A DNA stretch of 52,729 nucleotides from Sulfopaludibacter sp035606355 (lineage in GTDB: Bacteria; Acidobacteriota; Terriglobia; Bryobacterales; Bryobacteraceae): assembly GCA_035606355.1 (NCBI GenBank), contig DATNFO010000014.1, positions 1 to 52,729 of the forward strand, in the 5' to 3' direction. A model generated the notes under the pieces. It worked only from the letters and a program-made list of their open reading frames with translations. It did not search any database and was not told where the DNA came from. Shown in pieces: positions 1 to 8,028 of the stretch; within the stretch, counting starts at the first letter, position 1, and each line of letters starts with the position of its first letter. The position numbers were made by a program, and so were the translations under genes.

Positions 1-1
1 A

Positions 2-115
2 CCCACAACTCCGCAAGCAGCCAAACGCCGTGCTCAGAAAATCGCCCGGGAACTGCGAATTCTCGGTTACACCGTCAATATCAAACCCGCTACGGACGCA
101 GCACTCCCATTGTGA
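2..115 (+). CDS. C-terminal fragment of an unidentified protein, possibly a transposase
   Basis: An open frame enters from the left edge and stops at TGA 113-115, giving 37 residues. The tail is strongly basic (it contains AKRRAQKIARELRILGY) and ends next to a repeat cluster. Basic tails with an R-x-LGY pattern occur at the end of some insertion-sequence transposases, so a truncated transposase is my best guess. This rests on resemblance only, and the fragment could be the end of any DNA-binding or basic protein. The gene itself lies outside the window. Confidence 0.4.
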   Translation, partial: PTTPQAAKRRAQKIARELRILGYTVNIKPATDAALPL

Positions 116-256
116 CTTTCAACGGAGCGGTAAACGGTGCCCGGGACACGAGTGCGTTTGAATCGGCAAAAAGCAATTCGATATTTCTTCACAACCCGTA
201 AGGGAGCGGTAAAAGGTGCCCGGGACACGAGTGCGTTTGAATCGGCAAAAAGCAAT
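116..256. repeat. Dispersed repeat cluster 1: two A-type units, reverse orientation
   Basis: Two tandem copies of the roughly 79-bp unit described for the other clusters. The conserved core GGAGCGGTAAA starts at 124 and again at 203. Each core is followed by the A-type interior, which reads toward AAGCAATTCG. The second copy ends abruptly at the 3' end of the minus-strand decarboxylase gene. The 62-codon open frames here are by-products of the repeat. No palindrome centre is present. Confidence 0.85.
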
Positions 257-1603
257 TCACGGTAGCCCCTTCGTCATTGCGGCGAGGCTCAAGTCGACAT
301 CTTTCTCCGTGGTCGCCCAACTCGAAACGCTGATTCGCATGGCGGTCCGACCCTGCCATTCCGTGGGACCCGCCCAACAGGTTCCGTCTTCCTGAATGCG
401 CCGGATGACCTCTCGCGTCCGTTCCGGGGAGCCGAAAGAGACAAGCACCTGGTTCAGCACGACGTCATTGAGAATCTCGCACCCGGCGGCGCGAAGCCCT
501 TCCGCGAAACGGCACGCCAGACTGCAATTGCGTCCGATCAATTCGGCCAGACCGCTGCGGCCCAGAGACTTCAGAGCCGCCCAGACTTCGATTCCGCGCG
601 CCCGGCGGGATAGCTCCGGCGTGTACATCGAAGGCTCGCGATGTTCGCCCTGCGGCAGGTAGGCCGCCGTGATGGACATCGCGCCTCGTAGCGCCGCCGC
701 ATCGCGGACAAACGCCAGTCCGCTGTCATAAGGCACATTGAGCCACTTGTGCGCATCGGTCGCCCAGGAATCAGCGCCGGCGACGCCCCTGACAAGGTGT
801 TCGTGCCGGGGACTCGCCGCGGCCCACAAACCGAATGCGCCATCCACGTGCAGCCAGGCGCCGGATTCCCGAACTCGCAAGCAGATCTCTTCGGCGGGGT
901 CAAATGCTCCCGTGTTGACGTTGCCGGCTTGCATGCAAACGATCGCCGGACCTCGCAGCTTGGGGATGGCTGAAGCAATCATGCGTCCCTGAGCGTCAAC
1001 CGGAACGCGCACGATACGCGATCTGCCCATGCCCAGCATGCCGAGAGACTTGGTCATAGAGGGATGCGCTTCCTCACCGGCGACCACTGTGATGGGAGGC
1101 GCGCCGAAGAGACCGTCGGCTTCGACGTCCCAACCGGCTTGCCGGAGGACGCGGTGGCGCGCGGCGGCGAGCGCGGTGAAGTTCGCAAGGGTAGCTCCCG
1201 TAACGAAGGCTCCGGCCGATTCCGGCGGAAGCTTCAGCACATCGAGCAACCACTTCAGGCAGACCTGCTCCAGCGTGGCCGCGATGGGAGACGAGACGAA
1301 GAGCCCCGCGTTCTGGTCCCACGCCCCGGCCAGCCAGTTGGCGGCAAGAGCAGCAGGTACAGAGCCGCCGATCACGAAGCCAAAGAATCGCGGCCCGGCC
1401 ATTGCAACCGTAGCGGGCGAGCCTACTTCATCGAGCATTCGAAGCACGTCCTCCGGGCTGGCTCCTTGCGCGGGAAAGGCTTCGTCCAGTTCGGCAAGGC
1501 GCGCGAGAGCTTCGGCTGTGGGAGCGACGCCGCGATGTTCGAGCGTTTGCAGGTACCGCGCGGCCGTGCCCGCCGCCAGCTTCAGCAGTTCATCCACGCG
1601 CAA
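257..1603 (-). CDS. PLP-dependent group II (aromatic-amino-acid-type) decarboxylase
   Basis: The 448-residue product is a pyridoxal-phosphate enzyme of the group II decarboxylase family (DOPA/tryptophan/glutamate decarboxylase type). The PLP lysine is Lys286 in the motif ATDAHKWLNVPYDSG. The cofactor-binding aspartate lies upstream in HVDGAFG. The N-terminal GSPATVAMAGPRFFGFV stretch resembles the substrate-site segment of these enzymes. The start is TTG at 1603, immediately after the stop of the upstream gene (1604). The next Met is about 55 residues in and would remove conserved sequence. The substrate cannot be read from the sequence. Some family members are not decarboxylases but aldehyde synthases or lyases. 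The gene forms a two-gene minus-strand unit with 1604-2134. Confidence 0.88.
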   Translation of the reverse strand: MRVDELLKLAAGTAARYLQTLEHRGVAPTAEALARLAELDEAFPAQGASPEDVLRMLDEVGSPATVAMAGPRFFGFVIGGSVPAALAANWLAGAWDQNAGLFVSSPIAATLEQVCLKWLLDVLKLPPESAGAFVTGATLANFTALAAARHRVLRQAGWDVEADGLFGAPPITVVAGEEAHPSMTKSLGMLGMGRSRIVRVPVDAQGRMIASAIPKLRGPAIVCMQAGNVNTGAFDPAEEICLRVRESGAWLHVDGAFGLWAAASPRHEHLVRGVAGADSWATDAHKWLNVPYDSGLAFVRDAAALRGAMSITAAYLPQGEHREPSMYTPELSRRARGIEVWAALKSLGRSGLAELIGRNCSLACRFAEGLRAAGCEILNDVVLNQVLVSFGSPERTREVIRRIQEDGTCWAGPTEWQGRTAMRISVSSWATTEKDVDLSLAAMTKGLP

Positions 1604-2134
1604 CTATTTCTTGGGGCTGATATCTTTCTTCAGGCGGCTGACCACTTCATTCGCGGTGTGGTCGAGCGCGCCGGCCGAGGTATCCTTCGGCGGGGCGTAG
1701 GTCGACCAGAGCACCTGATGTGTCTTGGCGTCCACCAGGAAAACGGTGCCGTGCGCGCGGGAAAAACCTCCGGTCGGCACGGGACGCGCCTGGTCCGCCG
1801 TATCGGTGAACATGGAAACTACGGAGTCCGAGGTTGTGGCGGGCTTGGCGGCTTCGTCTTTCTTCGCCACTGGCGGAGGAGCCGGGGGAGGATTCAACGC
1901 GGCAAGCTGCGCTTCGAACGCGGGTCCGATGTGGTCCGTGAGCACTACGTCGGCTGCCTTGCCATCGGTTACCACTTGCAGCACGTGCTCCCTGGTGAGT
2001 CCAACGGCCAGAAACTGGTCCATGCCATGCGACATCGGCATGACATAGACATCACGAGCGCTGGAAAGGTCCGCGGCGCACGCGAGCGCGCCGCAGCAGG
2101 TTACAAGGAGAAGAAACCGCGTCATTAGCTTCAT
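1604..2134 (-). CDS. Small exported protein of unknown function
   Basis: The 176-residue product starts with a signal sequence (KLMTRF, a hydrophobic stretch, then GALACAADL). Cleavage after ALA would leave Cys at +1, so it could be a lipoprotein with a poor lipobox, or it could be cut by signal peptidase I. The mature part has a proline/alanine linker around residues 80-100. Its C-terminal half (HGTVFLVDAKTHQVLWSTY) looks like one strand pair of a beta-rich domain, of the kind seen in proteins that report on a host-type environment. No named family is recognised. It directly abuts the decarboxylase gene and was probably transcribed with it, but a functional link is not evident. Confidence 0.75.
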   Translation of the reverse strand: MKLMTRFLLLVTCCGALACAADLSSARDVYVMPMSHGMDQFLAVGLTREHVLQVVTDGKAADVVLTDHIGPAFEAQLAALNPPPAPPPVAKKDEAAKPATTSDSVVSMFTDTADQARPVPTGGFSRAHGTVFLVDAKTHQVLWSTYAPPKDTSAGALDHTANEVVSRLKKDISPKK

Positions 2135-2191
2135 GGTACCAATCGGTGTTTCAATTGTTAGGACGCGCCAAGTCCGGTAAAAGTCGGAACA

Positions 2192-2866
2192 ATGTATAAG
2201 GGTCAGGCCATAACCGTAATCATCCCCTGCCTCAATGAGGAGCAGGGCGTCGAGCAGGTGCTCCGCGCCATGCCGGAGTTCGTGGACGAAGTGATTGTCG
2301 TCGACAACGCATCTACGGACCGCACCAGCGAGGTTGCGGCGAGCCTCGGGGCCAAAGTCATTCGCGAAGATGTGCGCGGCTACGGCCGCAGTTACAAGCG
2401 CGGCTTCGCGCTGGCCTCAGGCGACGTCATTGTGACCCTGGACGGCGACCACAGCTATCCCGTGGACGCGCTTTCGTATCTGCTGGAAGCATTTCTACAC
2501 CTGGAGGTGGATTTTCTGAACGCGTCGCGGTTTCCGGTGCGGGATGCGCACGCCATGAGCTTTAAAAACAAGTTCGGGAATTTTGTGTTGACCGCGGCGA
2601 TGTCCATGCTTTTCTTCCGCTGGGTGCGCGATTCGCAATCGGGGATGTGGGTTTTCCGGCGCGCGATTTTGAAAGACATGAAGCTGGAATCCGATGGCAT
2701 GGCGTTCAGCGAAGAAATCAAAATTGAGGCGTTGCGGAACCCGCGCATTCGCTTCGGCGAGATTTCCATTCAGTACTCGTCGCGCCTGGGCGAGACCAAG
2801 CTGAATGCATGGCGCGATGGGTTTCAGAACCTCGCGTTTCTGGTGAAGAAGCGCTTCCTCAGATGA
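2192..2866 (+). CDS. Family 2 glycosyltransferase, polyprenyl-phosphate sugar transferase type
   Basis: The 224-residue product has a GT-A fold. It carries the N-terminal nucleotide-binding segment TVIIPCLNEEQGVEQVL, then IVVDNASTDRT, and the metal-binding aspartates in LDGDHSYP. The length and lack of membrane segments fit enzymes such as dolichol-phosphate mannosyltransferase, which load a sugar onto a polyprenyl phosphate. This specificity is inferred from the family. It is the first gene of a five-gene glycosyltransferase run. The 57-bp gap to the divergent gene at 2134 contains a weak promoter-like pair, TTGTTA (2155-2160) and TAAAAG (2178-2183), spaced 17 bp. The stop overlaps the next start (ATGA at 2863). 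Confidence 0.88.
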   Translation: MYKGQAITVIIPCLNEEQGVEQVLRAMPEFVDEVIVVDNASTDRTSEVAASLGAKVIREDVRGYGRSYKRGFALASGDVIVTLDGDHSYPVDALSYLLEAFLHLEVDFLNASRFPVRDAHAMSFKNKFGNFVLTAAMSMLFFRWVRDSQSGMWVFRRAILKDMKLESDGMAFSEEIKIEALRNPRIRFGEISIQYSSRLGETKLNAWRDGFQNLAFLVKKRFLR

Positions 2867-3831
2867 GCATTGCCGTGATTGTGCCGGTCTGGAACCGCCG
2901 CGAGCTGCTGGAGCAGTTGCTGCGAACGGTGGCCGCACAGACTCTGCCGGCCGCGGAAATCGTAGTCGTGGACAACGGTTCCACCGACGGCGCTCCCGAT
3001 GCCGCTCGCGCAGCCGGCGCCCGCGTGATCGCGATGGGCAGGAATGCCGGGTTCGCCGCCGCGGTCAATCGCGGAATCCGGGAGAGCTCCGGCGAATGGG
3101 TCGCGGTGCTCAATAGCGACGTGGAACTGGCGCCTGATTATTTCGAGAAGCTGAGCGCGGCGACCGGCTGGTTTGCCACGGGGAAGATTCTGCGAACGGG
3201 CAGCAACACAATCGATGGCACCTACGATCTGGTCTCGCGAGCAGGCACCGCATGGCGCGTGGGGAACGGGTGTCCGGATGGTCCGCTCTTCGGAACTCGC
3301 GTGCCGATCTTCTCACCGCCCTGGACCGCGGCGCTGTTCCGCCGCGAGTTGTTCGACCGTACCGGATATCTGGAAGAGAGTTTCGAATCGTATCTCGAGG
3401 ATGTGGAGTTCGGGCTGCGGTGCGCGCGGAAGAAGTTGATGGGCGAATACATTCCGCAGGCGGTGGCATGGCATCGTGGATCGGCGAGCCTCGGCATGTG
3501 GCATCCCGATACGGTGCGGAGAATTTCGCGCAATCAGGTGCTGCTGGTCGCGAAACATTATGCGCGCATGCCGTTGTGGCCGATCGTAGCCGGGCAACTG
3601 CTCTGGGGCGCGGTGGCGCTGCGGCACGGCGCAGGCTGGGCATGGATGCGGGGCAAGTTTGAAGGGTGGAACGGTTTCAGCGCGGCACGCCGGAAGGGTG
3701 AGGCGGGAGATCCAGCCGTACTAGTCGAATTGCTGCGCGCGCAGGAACGAGAGATCTTTCGGATACAAGCGGCCGCCGGATTTGACACCTACTGGCGGCT
3801 CTATTTCCGGGCCGCGGGTGAGGCATTCTGA
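2863..3831 (+). CDS. Family 2 glycosyltransferase, rhamnosyltransferase (WbbL) type
   Basis: The 322-residue product begins SIAVIVPVWNRREL, the standard GT2 opening. It has VVDNGSTDG, an NSDVE metal site and the downstream acidic motif EDVEFGLR typical of WbbL-like rhamnosyltransferases that extend O-antigen or other surface glycans. The chosen start is ATG 2863, which overlaps the previous stop as ATGA and matches the family N-terminus. A longer frame from 2809 would add 18 residues that do not fit the family. A C-terminal hydrophobic stretch (PIVAGQLLWGAVAL) may associate with the membrane. The donor and acceptor are unknown. Confidence 0.88.
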   Translation: MSIAVIVPVWNRRELLEQLLRTVAAQTLPAAEIVVVDNGSTDGAPDAARAAGARVIAMGRNAGFAAAVNRGIRESSGEWVAVLNSDVELAPDYFEKLSAATGWFATGKILRTGSNTIDGTYDLVSRAGTAWRVGNGCPDGPLFGTRVPIFSPPWTAALFRRELFDRTGYLEESFESYLEDVEFGLRCARKKLMGEYIPQAVAWHRGSASLGMWHPDTVRRISRNQVLLVAKHYARMPLWPIVAGQLLWGAVALRHGAGWAWMRGKFEGWNGFSAARRKGEAGDPAVLVELLRAQEREIFRIQAAAGFDTYWRLYFRAAGEAF

Positions 3832-3835
3832 CACA

Positions 3836-4759
3836 ATGACCGGCGTCGGAATCGTCATCGTCACGTACAACTCGCGCGCCGAGATTGGCGCGTGTCTGGC
3901 AGCCGCGGCGGGGCGCGCCGATGAGATCGTGGTAGTCGACAACGGGTCTACGGACGGCACGGCGGAGGAGGTCGCGCGGCGCGGCGTGCGGTTGATCGCC
4001 AACGCCACGAATCGGGGCTTCGCGGCTGCGGTGAATCAAGGGTTTGTCGTATTGCAGACGCGCTTCGTATTGTTATTAAATCCGGATGCCGTGTTGTTGA
4101 CCGATGTAGCGCCACTACGGGAAGCGTGTGAGCAACCGGACGCCGCTGGAGCGGGCGGCCGTATGCTGAACCCTGACGGCACTCCGCAGACCGGTTTTAT
4201 GGCGCGCAGCCTGCCCACACCGGCGGCATTGATTTTGGAAGCTCTCTTGCTGAACCGGGTCTGGCCGAATAATCCCGTGAATCGCCGCTATCGCAATCTC
4301 GCGCTCGATGTTTCCGCGCCGGCAGAAGTGGAGCAGCCGGCCGGAGCGTTTCTGATGATCCGGCGCGACGCCTGGGAAGCGCTCGGCGGCTTCGACGAAG
4401 AATTTCATCCACTCTGGTTTGAAGATGTGGACTTCTGCAAGCGTGCTATAGATCGCGGGTACCGCATGTACTTCGTACCAAATGCTGTTGTGAAACACAC
4501 AGGCGGACATTCTATCCCGCGGTTGCCGGTGGAGACGCGGCTGTTTTATTGGTATCGTAGTTTACTGAGATACACAGCTAAACACTTTCGCCCGCTTTCG
4601 TTTCGAGCAATGTGTTTAGCAGTAGTAACAGGTTCTCTCCTCCGGGTGGCGGCAGAAAGCATAAGAAGGAGAAGCCTGAAACCCATGGCGGAATACGGAA
4701 AGGTAGTGCGGTTCGCCGGCCGGTGCTTGTACTCCGGCTGGGAGACTGGAAGTTTGTAG
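3836..4759 (+). CDS. Family 2 glycosyltransferase, rhamnosyltransferase (WbbL) type
   Basis: The 307-residue product opens with GVGIVIVTYNSRAEI and has VVDNGSTDGT, LLLNPDA (metal site) and LWFEDVDFCKR (conserved acidic motif). ATG 3836 is chosen because GT2 enzymes start only a few residues before the first strand. The TTG at 3782 would lie inside the preceding gene. The last 200 bp use visibly more A/T than the gene body. The product is a paralogue of its two neighbours, which suggests that this cluster grew by duplication. It probably adds one sugar to a lipid-linked surface glycan. Confidence 0.88.
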   Translation: MTGVGIVIVTYNSRAEIGACLAAAAGRADEIVVVDNGSTDGTAEEVARRGVRLIANATNRGFAAAVNQGFVVLQTRFVLLLNPDAVLLTDVAPLREACEQPDAAGAGGRMLNPDGTPQTGFMARSLPTPAALILEALLLNRVWPNNPVNRRYRNLALDVSAPAEVEQPAGAFLMIRRDAWEALGGFDEEFHPLWFEDVDFCKRAIDRGYRMYFVPNAVVKHTGGHSIPRLPVETRLFYWYRSLLRYTAKHFRPLSFRAMCLAVVTGSLLRVAAESIRRRSLKPMAEYGKVVRFAGRCLYSGWETGSL

Positions 4760-4802
4760 GTAAACGGATGTCAGAAAGGTTCGCTCACTCTGGTTCTTGT
4801 TC

Positions 4803-5852
4803 ATGGCGCACAACGAACTCGTCTCCGTCACGATAGTCACTTACAATAGCGGGCGCTTCATCAAGCGATGTCTCGAATCGGTGCTCGCGCAGAAGTATCC
4901 GAATCAAGAGATCGTGGTTGTGGACAACGCGTCCACCGATGGCACCATCGATATTCTCGAACAGTTCGAAGACCGCTGCAGGGTCTACTACAACGAGGAG
5001 AATATTGGATTCGCCGCGGCCCAAAATCAGGCGATCAAGCTCTCCAGCGGCGAATGGGTTCTCACGCTGAACCCCGATGTGCTGCTGCTGCCGAACTTTA
5101 TTCAGGCGCTGGTGGATGCAGGGCAGTTCGATTCCAAAATCGGCACTGTCTGCGGCAAGCTGCTGGCGATGACCGCCCACTTCGAGATTCCTGAAAAGCC
5201 GGTGGTGGATTCTACCGGCATCTATTTCAACCCGATGCTGCGGCACCTGGATCGAGGCAGCCAGGAAGTGGACAACGGGCACTATCTGCAGTACGAATAT
5301 GTCTTCGGCGCCACGGCGGCGGCGGCATTGTACCGGCGCGCCATGATCGAAGACATCTCCCTTGACGGCGAGTTCTTCGATTCCGACTTTTTCGTGTATC
5401 GCGAAGATGCCGATGTCGCGTGGCGCTCGCAGCTCATGGGGTGGAAGTGCCTGTACGCACCGTACGCTCGCGGCTATCACGTGCGGAAAGTGCTACCGGG
5501 CAACCGGCGCGCGCTGCCGCCCGAGATCAACATGCACTCGGTGAAGAACCGCTTTCTGATGCGGATCAAGAACATCTCGCCGGATCTGTATCGCCGCAAT
5601 TGCGTCTCCATCACCGCCCGCGACCTCACGGTGATCATGTGCTGCCTGTTGTGGGAGCACAGTTCGCTGAAGGCTTACTGGTTCCTGGCGAAGAATTTCA
5701 GCCGCGTGGTGGCGAAGCGCAGACTGATTCAGGCCAATTGCCGGGTAGACGACGCGTACATGGCGAGCTGGTTCCAGTATTCGCCGGTGACGAAGGAAGC
5801 GCCCAAGAAGATGACGCGCGTCCTTTCCCGCTCCGAAGCCGCGCGGACGTAA
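4803..5852 (+). CDS. Family 2 glycosyltransferase, rhamnosyltransferase (WbbL) type
   Basis: The 349-residue product begins AHNELVSVTIVTYNSGRF. It carries VVDNASTDGT, LTLNPDVLLLP and the acidic motif YREDADVAWRSQ, followed by a C-terminal part with a hydrophobic helix (DLTVIMCCLLWEHSSL). ATG 4803 is preferred over the TTG at 4797 six bases upstream. It lies 43 bp after the previous gene on the same strand and belongs to the same presumed operon. The exact sugar specificity is not readable. Confidence 0.87.
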   Translation: MAHNELVSVTIVTYNSGRFIKRCLESVLAQKYPNQEIVVVDNASTDGTIDILEQFEDRCRVYYNEENIGFAAAQNQAIKLSSGEWVLTLNPDVLLLPNFIQALVDAGQFDSKIGTVCGKLLAMTAHFEIPEKPVVDSTGIYFNPMLRHLDRGSQEVDNGHYLQYEYVFGATAAAALYRRAMIEDISLDGEFFDSDFFVYREDADVAWRSQLMGWKCLYAPYARGYHVRKVLPGNRRALPPEINMHSVKNRFLMRIKNISPDLYRRNCVSITARDLTVIMCCLLWEHSSLKAYWFLAKNFSRVVAKRRLIQANCRVDDAYMASWFQYSPVTKEAPKKMTRVLSRSEAART

Positions 5853-5861
5853 ACTGCGCTC

Positions 5862-6962
5862 ATGCGCATCGCGCTGCTCGGAACCCGCGGCATCCCCGCA
5901 AACTACGGCGGCTTCGAAACCTTCGCGGAGGAACTTTCCACCAGGCTTGTCGCGCGCGGCCACGAGGTGACCGTCTACTGCCGGGAGCGGCATCCGCAGG
6001 CGGCGTTTCGCGGCGTGCGGCTGCAATACCTGCCGACGATCCGGCATAAATATTTCGATACGCTCGCGCATACGGCCGTTTCCACGCTGCATCTGCTGCG
6101 GCATCGCGCCGATGTGGCACTCTACTGCAACGGCGCAAACGCCGTTTTCACTCTGCTGCCGCGCATCACTCGTATCCCCGTCGCGCTGAATGTGGATGGC
6201 ATTGAGCGCAAGCGCAAGAAGTGGAATCGTCTCGCCAAGGCGTGGTATCTGGTGAGCGAATGGTTGGCGACATTCTGCCCGAGCATCGTGATCACAGACG
6301 CGCTGACGATCCAGGACTACTATCGCGACCGCTACAAGAAGGACAGCGTGTTTATTCCATACGGAGCGGACGTAGGCCCGGTACGCACGCAGGCAGTCCT
6401 GGACGCGTTAGGGCTGCGGCCGGGCGAATATTTCCTGTACGTAAGCCGCATGGAACCGGAGAACCATCCGCTGGAAGTGCGGCAGGCGTTCGAAAGCGTG
6501 CAGACGCCAATGAAGCTGGCGCTGATCGGCGATGCGCCGTACGCGCACGAATACATCCGGCGCGTGCGCGATACGGACGACCTGAGAATCGTCATGCCGG
6601 GAGCGATCTACGGAGAAGGATACCGGGAACTGGGCTCGCACTGCTTCGCATATATCCACGCCACGGAAGTGGGCGGAACGCATCCGGCACTGATCGAAGC
6701 GATGGGACGAGGGGCGCTCGTGCTGTATCGCAACACGCCGGAAAATGCCGAGGTCGCGGGCGATGCGGGCATTCCCTTCGAGCCCGCGGAGTTGGCGGAC
6801 AAGATCCGGATGCTGCTCGCAATGAGCGAGGCCGACCGGCAAAACTACCGGCAGCGAGCAATGCAGAGAATAGAGAAAAAGTACTCGTGGGACGCGGTGA
6901 CCGATGCCTATGAGGGGCTTCTCTCTAAGCTCGCAGGGAAGAGCTCACCGCGGAGGCGCTGA
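5862..6962 (+). CDS. Family 4 glycosyltransferase with DUF1972-type N-terminus
   Basis: The 366-residue product begins RIALLGTRGIPANYGGFETF, the hallmark of the DUF1972 group of GT-B rhamnosyl/glycosyltransferases. The C-terminal nucleotide-sugar domain includes FLYVSRMEPENH and the E-x7-E region GTHPALIEAMGRGALVLYRN. It is the last gene of the glycosyltransferase run. The final codons (SSPRRR and stop TGA 6960-6962) are encoded inside the left arm of an inverted repeat that starts about 6945. The native C-terminus may therefore have been altered by repeat insertion. Confidence 0.88.
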   Translation: MRIALLGTRGIPANYGGFETFAEELSTRLVARGHEVTVYCRERHPQAAFRGVRLQYLPTIRHKYFDTLAHTAVSTLHLLRHRADVALYCNGANAVFTLLPRITRIPVALNVDGIERKRKKWNRLAKAWYLVSEWLATFCPSIVITDALTIQDYYRDRYKKDSVFIPYGADVGPVRTQAVLDALGLRPGEYFLYVSRMEPENHPLEVRQAFESVQTPMKLALIGDAPYAHEYIRRVRDTDDLRIVMPGAIYGEGYRELGSHCFAYIHATEVGGTHPALIEAMGRGALVLYRNTPENAEVAGDAGIPFEPAELADKIRMLLAMSEADRQNYRQRAMQRIEKKYSWDAVTDAYEGLLSKLAGKSSPRRR

Positions 6963-7032
6963 GAACGCAGAGGTACGCAGAGGAACGTGCTCGCTCTGCG
7001 CTTTCTCGGCGTCCTCAGCGTCTCTGCGGTGA
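6945..7032. repeat. CACAGAGA-family inverted repeat, copy i (possible bidirectional terminator)
   Basis: The left arm (TCACCGCGGAGGCGCTGAGA...) and the right arm (...CTCAGCGTCTCTGCGGTGA) are imperfect reverse complements of about 40 bp. The repeat sits between two convergent genes (ends 6962 and 7044). The flank after the right arm reads GACTGCCGCTAT, which resembles the flank of the other copies. A stem this long between convergent genes could end transcription from both sides, but no clear T-run is seen. Confidence 0.75.
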
Positions 7033-7043
7033 ATTGACTGCCG

Positions 7044-7934
7044 CTATTTTCTATAACCCGTGCGGGCCTGCACCTTCACCCCCGCGCGCTTGCATTTCAA
7101 TTCGATTTTGTGGAATTCCTTGTCTTCCTTCGCCGGCGTGAATCCGATTCCGTATTGATGATGCAGTTCATCTGCTATCGACTTGAATACCTCGGACAGC
7201 TTATCTTCGCTCACGTGAACAGCTCGCCCCCCGGTGGCGTTCGCCATTTTCTCCATCGGCGGCAATCCGCGCCTATTCGCGTAATGAATGACGTAAACCG
7301 CTGTATCCGCCGCTTGGGCAGCTTGTGTTGCTCCGTCGAGTTTCGCGATGCTTCCGTTGTCCAGCCCGTCAGTCACCAGGATGATCGCCTTGCGTCCCGG
7401 AATGCGCTCCAGTTTTCTTTCCGTGACCAGCTTCACCGCATCGTAAAGAAGTGTGCCACCGCGCGGCCGCATCTCGATCGCGTCCGCGGATGTGACCTCG
7501 ATAGGCCCGGCGTTGGCGAGAGCCTCGTGGATAAAATCCATGTTCGGCGTCAGGTCCTGCCAGACGTGAACCAGCTGCGCGAAGCCCACCAGCATGGCTT
7601 TGTCGCCGGGACGCATCACCTGCGCGAAGAACTGATTGGCGCCTTCCCGCTCTTCCGGGATCACCATGGCGACGCTACCGCTCACATCCAGCAGAAGCGC
7701 AATCGTAAGCGGCGAATCCACTTCACGGGCGAAGAAGGCGATATCCCGCTTGTGCCCGTCTTCATGGAGTTCGAAATCGTCCTTCGTCAGGTCCGCGACG
7801 TAGCCGCCGTGCGCCGTCCGCGCGGTGCAGATTACGTTCACCAGATTGACGTCCACCGAAATGGTGCCCGCCTCTTTCGGCGGATTGAGCACGATCTGCG
7901 CGACGGCGAGAAGGGCGAACAAGCCAGCGAGCAT
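7044..7934 (-). CDS. Secreted VWFA-related acidobacterial domain protein with intact MIDAS
   Basis: The 296-residue product has a short hydrophobic leader (LAGLFALLAVAQIVL) and a VWFA-related domain of the kind found in acidobacteria. A beta-rich N-terminal part contains LTKDDFELHEDG. The metal-ion-dependent adhesion site follows at Asp83-Val-Ser85-Gly-Ser87, with IILVTDGLDNGS further on. ATG 7934 is chosen because it begins the leader. The longer frame to 8240 would run under the divergent neighbour. It faces the 8029 gene across a 94-bp divergent gap. The role is probably exported adhesion or protein-protein contact; this is inferred. Confidence 0.87.
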   Translation of the reverse strand: MLAGLFALLAVAQIVLNPPKEAGTISVDVNLVNVICTARTAHGGYVADLTKDDFELHEDGHKRDIAFFAREVDSPLTIALLLDVSGSVAMVIPEEREGANQFFAQVMRPGDKAMLVGFAQLVHVWQDLTPNMDFIHEALANAGPIEVTSADAIEMRPRGGTLLYDAVKLVTERKLERIPGRKAIILVTDGLDNGSIAKLDGATQAAQAADTAVYVIHYANRRGLPPMEKMANATGGRAVHVSEDKLSEVFKSIADELHHQYGIGFTPAKEDKEFHKIELKCKRAGVKVQARTGYRK

Positions 7935-8028
7935 ATTTGAAATAGTTGTACCTGCCCGTGAACGCGAACGCAATAGCCCCAAAGGAGCTTCGCGCCTCCG
8001 GAAATCCCGGGTACACTGATCCTGACAC

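Noticed and set aside
67..255. 62-codon open frame, and similar frames at 36352-36552, 36520-37056 and 48094-48279
   Set aside because: They translate the dispersed repeat itself (recurring phrase KKYRIAFLPRSNALA) and have no ribosome-binding site or independent conservation.
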